Positions 59,935-64,000 of a stretch of 64,000 bases of DNA are shown here, piece after piece. The notes beneath the pieces are model-generated. The model did not search any database, had not been told where the DNA came from, and was given only the letters and a program-made list of their open reading frames with translations. The DNA is from UBA8401 sp041665525. Lineage in GTDB: Bacteria; Bacteroidota; Ignavibacteria; UBA10030; UBA8401. Positions within the stretch are counted from its first letter, which is position 1, and every line of letters starts with the position of its first letter. The translations under genes were made by a program, and so were the position numbers. The stretch spans positions 1-64,000 of the forward strand of contig JBAYIS010000004.1 of NCBI GenBank assembly GCA_041665525.1. The letters are read 5' to 3'.

Positions 59935-60062
59935 TCCTTACACAATCTCTAATAATATACGAGTTTACAGATGTCAAGATTAATAAACGAAGATTGATAC
60001 CTGCTTGGAATACTCTCTTTTTTCCTCTACATTCACGAGTCAATTATCTTTCAGGAGTGATA

Positions 60063-61682
60063 ATGGTTCGTCGATGTATAGTGGTATTGGTCTTAATTTC
60101 CGTCTCACTGGCAGTGGGTCAAAAATCCGTCAAGCGTTCGCATGATGAAGCGAATCTCGAAGGAGTGACAAAGGAGCAGTTGTTCGATTATCTTTCCTTC
60201 ATCGCGTCGGACGAACTGGAAGGACGCGATACGCCTTCCCGCGGCTTGAATATTGCTGCGAAGTTCATCGCCACACATCTCTCGCGGTGGGGATATACAC
60301 CGGCGGGAGACAGCGGTTCCTTTTTTCAAAAAATTCTCCTTCATAAAACCCGCGTTGTACCGGAACAATCGACCGTTACTGTTGGAGGGCGCACTTTTTC
60401 CTTTGGATCGGACTTTATCTCGCAGGCCATCACAGGGAATAGTACCGCACCCATGGTCTATGTGAAGAATGGCTACATTGTGAACTCGTTAAGTATCAAT
60501 CCGTATGCTGGCATTGACGTGAAAGGGAAGATCATGATCGTCACCGAAGGATACCCGAAAGGAGTTACGCGCGGAGATTTCGGACAAAAACTCGGGGAGG
60601 ATTATGACACCCCTTCGAACTATGCCAAAAACAATGGTGCGGCAGGAATTATCTTAATCCCTTCTGCAAAGACATTGCAGCGATGGGAAACAGAAAAGAA
60701 TTCGGTCACCATGAAAGGGACACTATCCGTTCCGGCATTAAAAAAACAGGATGTAAAAGGACCGGTACCGTACGTTACTGCATCGCATGCATTAGTGGAA
60801 GCGATCTTTGCCGGTGAAAATATCGGCGTGCAAACCATGACGGAAAAATCTGCAGCGGATTCTGCCCGCTCCTTTGATTTGTCCCCTACCAAGAAATTAT
60901 CAATGTCTATTGCTGTCCGCACCGATTCGTTATATTCACAAAATATTGTTGCAGTAAAACCCGGTTCGGACAAAAAACTCAAGGATGAGTATGTAGCGTT
61001 TGGCGCGCATTACGATCATATCGGTATCCGTCCGGAACCGGTGAATGGTGATTCGATCTACAATGGCGCGGACGATGACGGCAGCGGAACAGTGGGCTTG
61101 CTCTCCATTGCCGAAGCGATGGCGAAAGGACCTGCTGCGAAACGGTCCATTCTGTTTGTATGGCATATGGGTGAAGAAAAAGGATTGTGGGGATCAAAAT
61201 ATTTCGTGCAGAATCCGACGGTGCCGCTTTCGAATATCGTCACACAGCTGAACATCGACATGATCGGCCGCAGCAAACCGGATACGGGTGAGGCATCGAA
61301 GAATGAGGAGTATTCACGTCCGAACGAACTGTTTTCGATCGGTTCGAATATGATGAGTACTGAACTCGGGAAAATGAACGACCAGGTGAATGCTTCGCTC
61401 TACAACATGAAACTCAATTATAAATACGACGATCCTTCCGATCCGAACAAACTCTTCTACCGAAGCGACCATTATAATTATGCCAGGATGGGAATTCCGA
61501 TCGTATTCTATTTTGACGGCATCCATGAAGATTACCACCGTGTGTCCGACGAGGTTTCCAAGATCGATTTCACAAAACTCATGAAGGTCACTCGCACGAT
61601 TTACGCACTGGGTTGGAAAATCGCAAATCTTCCGCACCGTCCGGTTGTCGATAAAAAGTTTTCCAGGGAAGAGATCGACTGA
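60063..61682 (+). CDS. Exported M28-family metallopeptidase with PA domain
   Basis: About 539 aa from ATG 60063 (AGGAG 6-10 nt upstream), with a signal peptide ending VGQ. A protease-associated insertion (about residues 110-280) lies inside the peptidase. The zinc site is complete: FGAHYDHIG (His and Asp), NGADDDGSGTVGL (bridging Asp), WHMGEEKGLWG (Glu general base and ligand), NIDMIGRS and the final His in FYFDGIHEDYH. M28 enzymes are aminopeptidases or carboxypeptidases; this set suits an aminopeptidase. Export to the periplasm or surface is likely. Confidence 0.94.
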   Translation: MVRRCIVVLVLISVSLAVGQKSVKRSHDEANLEGVTKEQLFDYLSFIASDELEGRDTPSRGLNIAAKFIATHLSRWGYTPAGDSGSFFQKILLHKTRVVPEQSTVTVGGRTFSFGSDFISQAITGNSTAPMVYVKNGYIVNSLSINPYAGIDVKGKIMIVTEGYPKGVTRGDFGQKLGEDYDTPSNYAKNNGAAGIILIPSAKTLQRWETEKNSVTMKGTLSVPALKKQDVKGPVPYVTASHALVEAIFAGENIGVQTMTEKSAADSARSFDLSPTKKLSMSIAVRTDSLYSQNIVAVKPGSDKKLKDEYVAFGAHYDHIGIRPEPVNGDSIYNGADDDGSGTVGLLSIAEAMAKGPAAKRSILFVWHMGEEKGLWGSKYFVQNPTVPLSNIVTQLNIDMIGRSKPDTGEASKNEEYSRPNELFSIGSNMMSTELGKMNDQVNASLYNMKLNYKYDDPSDPNKLFYRSDHYNYARMGIPIVFYFDGIHEDYHRVSDEVSKIDFTKLMKVTRTIYALGWKIANLPHRPVVDKKFSREEID

Positions 61683-61697
61683 CCGGTAATCAAGACG

Positions 61698-61721
61698 AGG
61701 CTGTCAACTTGTTGACAGCCT
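61698..61721 (+). terminator. Perfect hairpin after the M28 peptidase gene
   Basis: AGGCTGTCAA with TTGACAGCCT around a CTTG loop, 15 nt after the stop. No T-tract follows, so termination activity is uncertain. Confidence 0.5.
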
Positions 61722-61815
61722 TCAGATCGGCGTTTGTCCCTCCCCGGCAGCTGTTTATCCCTTTTGACGCACAGGCAATATACTCTCCCCCTTTTTTTTG
61801 CTACATTCAGTCATT

Positions 61816-62880
61816 GTGAAAATAAAATTTCTCTCTATTGTCATATTCTGGCTTCTCTTCGCCGTATTCATGACCGGCGTTATGTTGCTTGTCCATCCTA
61901 TCACCAATCGGCCTGAACCGGTGTGGCATGAGTTCATGTGGGAATTGGCTATTGCCATCGTATGGATCATTGGAACACCCATCGTGATGTGGCTTGCCAG
62001 AAGATTTTCCCTGCAGCAGAAGGACCGATTTCGAAACGGCTTTCTGTTGGTGATCATCGGCATCGTCATGTCCGCTGCGCAATGTGTTCTGCACGGGATC
62101 ATTACCTATCTGACGCGATCCGATATAGCAACATTCAACAGTAACATCATCCTCACATCTCTCTTTTACAATATCGATAAGATGCTGATTATCTATTGCG
62201 GACTGGTAATCTTGCAGCATGCGATGGATTTCTACCGGAGTTCTCAGGAGAAGGAATTGAAAGCATCGCGACTCGAAACGCAGCTGTCGCAAGCTCAAAT
62301 GATGGCGCTGAAGATGCAGCTGCAGCCGCATTTCCTCTTCAATACACTCAATGCCATTGTGACACTGATCCATAAAGATCCGGACCAAGCGGAAGAGATG
62401 ATCGTCCGGTTAAGCGATTTTCTGAGGATCACACTCGACGCTTCGGGTAGACAAATTGTTTCCTTAAAGGAAGAATTGGATTTCATCAAGGCCTATTTGT
62501 CCATTGAAGAAGTGCGCTTCAAAGGGAGACTGAAATTTCACAACCGTGTTGAAGCAGATGTGTATGATGCACTGGTCCCTATGCTGATTATTCAGCCGCT
62601 GGTAGAAAATGCCATAAAACACGGATTTTCGCAGTTTGAAGGGGCTTCGGTATTGGAAATTTCAGCGCAAAAGAATAACGATATTCTGACGCTGATCGTA
62701 CAGGACGATGCTGCTCCGGACCTCGGCCAACAAACGATCAATGAAAAGATCGGTTTATCCAATATTCGCAGCCGGCTCTTGGCGTTGTATGGAGAAGCCG
62801 CTTCATTGACAATCATGCCGAACAGCAGCCGCGGCGTACGTGCAGTGATGAAAATCCCTTTTTCAGTGGAGCAGGCATGA
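61816..62880 (+). CDS. LytS-type sensor histidine kinase, pair 2
   Basis: About 354 aa from GTG 61816; a TTG 18 nt earlier is possible but less likely. The layout matches pair 1: membrane segments (about 1-140), then the core KMQLQPHFLFNTLNAIVTLI with the acceptor His, PLVENAIKHGF and GLSNIRSRLLALYGEAASL. The QLQPHFLFNTLNAI stretch is identical to that of pair 1, so the two kinases are paralogues. It overlaps its response regulator by ATGA. Confidence 0.93.
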   Translation: MKIKFLSIVIFWLLFAVFMTGVMLLVHPITNRPEPVWHEFMWELAIAIVWIIGTPIVMWLARRFSLQQKDRFRNGFLLVIIGIVMSAAQCVLHGIITYLTRSDIATFNSNIILTSLFYNIDKMLIIYCGLVILQHAMDFYRSSQEKELKASRLETQLSQAQMMALKMQLQPHFLFNTLNAIVTLIHKDPDQAEEMIVRLSDFLRITLDASGRQIVSLKEELDFIKAYLSIEEVRFKGRLKFHNRVEADVYDALVPMLIIQPLVENAIKHGFSQFEGASVLEISAQKNNDILTLIVQDDAAPDLGQQTINEKIGLSNIRSRLLALYGEAASLTIMPNSSRGVRAVMKIPFSVEQA

Positions 62881-63635
62881 CGATCCAAACCCTTATTGTC
62901 GATGATGAAGCGCTTGCGCGAGAGAGGATCAATTCACTGTTGAGCAATGAAAAAGAATTTCATGTTGTAGCGGAATGTGTCAACGGGAAAGAGGCGCTTC
63001 GGTTAATCGGCGAGAAGAAAATCGATCTTCTCTTTCTTGATATAGAAATGCCGGCGCTCGACGGCATCGGGTTACTGGAAAAACTTCCGGAAGAGAAATT
63101 ACCGATGGTGATTTTTACAACGGCATACGATTCGTTCGCGGTGAAAGCATTCGAACTGAACGCGATCGACTATCTCTTAAAGCCATTCACAAAAAAACGC
63201 TTTCAGGATGCTCTTGAGCGGGTGAAACATAAATTCCGTTCTGAAGATAAAGATCTGTACTTGTCGCAAATGCTCGCCACAATCAAATCCGTTGCCGGGA
63301 AGAGCGTTTCGGACAAGCTGATTGTCAAGTCTGAAGGGAAGATCCGGTTCCTGTCTGCAACGGAAATTCTCTGGATTGAAAGCGATGCAAACTATCTCCG
63401 GATACACACGGCCGGTGAAGCTGTCGTGATCCGGGATACGATGACCAATATTTCCGCACGGCTGGATTCTTCGGTATTTCTTCGATTGCACCGGACTGTT
63501 ATCGCCAATACAACGCACATCGTTGAACTGAAGCCGTGGTTCAACGATGAGTATATCGCCATTCTTCGCAACGGCACGCAGCTGCCCGTGGGACGGACAT
63601 ACCGCAAATCAGTAAACGCATTCTTCCAACTCTGA
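62877..63635 (+). CDS. LytTR-family response regulator, pair 2
   Basis: 252 aa. The receiver domain has the start VDDEALARERI, phospho-Asp in LLFLDIEMPALDG and Lys in YLLKPFT. The LytTR domain follows (about 145-250; IRFLSATEILWIESDANYLRIHT and FLRLHRTVIAN). It overlaps the preceding kinase by 4 bp. About 125 nt separates it from the beta-helix gene, which may be a target. Confidence 0.93.
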   Translation: MTIQTLIVDDEALARERINSLLSNEKEFHVVAECVNGKEALRLIGEKKIDLLFLDIEMPALDGIGLLEKLPEEKLPMVIFTTAYDSFAVKAFELNAIDYLLKPFTKKRFQDALERVKHKFRSEDKDLYLSQMLATIKSVAGKSVSDKLIVKSEGKIRFLSATEILWIESDANYLRIHTAGEAVVIRDTMTNISARLDSSVFLRLHRTVIANTTHIVELKPWFNDEYIAILRNGTQLPVGRTYRKSVNAFFQL

Positions 63636-63761
63636 CCGGCAAATCGGCGATTCATCCCTTTCCACCCCCCATTAATCCCGAAACCATATCCCTGTAATCG
63701 GTTTGTGCGTAGATTGCACCATCCAATACACACATTACTGCACACTCAAAAGGAACCTCCT

Positions 63762-64000
63762 ATGGTACGATCACTTCTACTTGTAATACTAACAGCGGTT
63801 ACTGTAACGGCGAACATTCGCACTGTGCCGGCCGAATATGCAACGATCCAGTCAGCAATCAACGCCTCGGCGGACGGTGATACAGTCGTCGTTTATCCCG
63901 GGACATATTTTGAGAATATCAATTTTAACGGGAAGAATATCGCCGTCACGTCGAGATTTTATGAAGCGAACGATATGCAGTTTGTTCTGCAGACTGTGAT
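63762..64000 (+). CDS. Parallel beta-helix (pectin-lyase-fold) exported protein, partial
   Basis: Open from ATG 63762 (AAAGGA upstream) to the window edge, about 79 codons seen. A signal peptide (MVRSLLLVILTAVTVTANI) is followed by VPAEYATIQSAINASADGDTVVVYPGTYFENINFNGKNIAVTSRF as a continuous run in the sequence (quoted here in part: the YATIQSAIN and GDTVVVYPGTY blocks), the standard start of bacterial right-handed beta-helix proteins. Truncated by the window; a C-terminal sorting domain cannot be seen. Confidence 0.8.
   Translation, partial: MVRSLLLVILTAVTVTANIRTVPAEYATIQSAINASADGDTVVVYPGTYFENINFNGKNIAVTSRFYEANDMQFVLQTV

Overview
The window looks like chromosomal DNA from a member of the Bacteroidota/Chlorobi side of the FCB group, most plausibly an Ignavibacteria-like lineage. 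Support comes from a secreted protein ending in a type IX secretion C-terminal sorting domain of the NFPNPFNPET type, a DUF5683 protein beside parAB, lipid A genes (Gram-negative envelope), a short RpoD of the Bacteroidota type, and many LytS/LytTR signalling pairs. The assignment is inference; there is no rRNA here to confirm it. No tRNA, rRNA, CRISPR array, transposase or phage gene was seen. Layout, left to right: (1) 0-12 kb, plus strand: a GH2-like membrane protein with both catalytic Glu replaced, SMC, a HAD phosphatase, a methyltransferase-like membrane protein, a tightly coupled lpxB / acyltransferase / lpxK / amidotransferase run, and queA. (2) 12-20 kb, plus strand: APC permease, ispD, plsY, gpsA, acyl-CoA dehydrogenase, acyl-CoA carboxyltransferase and an exported protein of unknown function. 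(3) 20.5-28.2 kb, minus strand: corA, rlmB, lgt, an unknown protein, hisS, an EIIA-like protein and a GDP-mannose pyrophosphorylase/phosphomannomutase fusion. (4) 28.4-36.3 kb, plus strand: a GAF-GAF-degenerate GGDEF protein, deoB, a VapBC-like pair, a small Zn-ribbon protein, rpoD, an NlpC/P60 lipoprotein, def and fmt. (5) 36.4-42.5 kb: DUF190-crcB divergent from parA-parB-ridA-DUF5683, then maeB. (6) 42.6-46.5 kb: an RND/MacA-type adaptor with a MacB-type permease but no ATPase, a lipid kinase and an HNH-like small protein. (7) 46.5-49.8 kb: an AT-richer accessory island with two tandem paralogous lipoprotein-like genes, each followed by a 133-bp repeat built of palindromes, then more palindromic debris. 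(8) 49.8-54.6 kb: metF, class II aldolase, an outer-membrane-like unknown, a four-helix-bundle protein flanked by octamer arrays, and ddl. (9) 54.8-64 kb: CNB-DUF1003 protein plus a LytS/LytTR pair, a T9SS-exported FG-GAP protein, an M28 peptidase, a second LytS/LytTR pair, and the start of a parallel beta-helix protein. How the genes fit together: much of the window is core envelope biology (lipid A, phospholipid, lipoprotein and peptidoglycan precursors), translation (def/fmt, hisS, queA, rlmB) and chromosome maintenance (smc, parAB). Two LytS/LytTR pairs bracket genes for exported proteins. The most unusual signals are four intergenic arrays of an 8-bp unit kept in perfect register (8, 38, 20 and 37 units). 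In each, CATTGAAN-type units on the left give way to CRATGAAN-type units on the right (R = A or G). The two unit types are complementary over five bases, counting G-U wobble, so each array could fold as one long regularly bulged RNA hairpin. All four point the same way, fill the spacer after an upstream stop codon, and end 10-30 nt before the next start codon. Two of them flank the four-helix-bundle gene. The second unusual signal is the cassette-like pair of duplicated lipoprotein genes with near-identical 5' ends and near-identical 3' palindromic repeats but diverged bodies.
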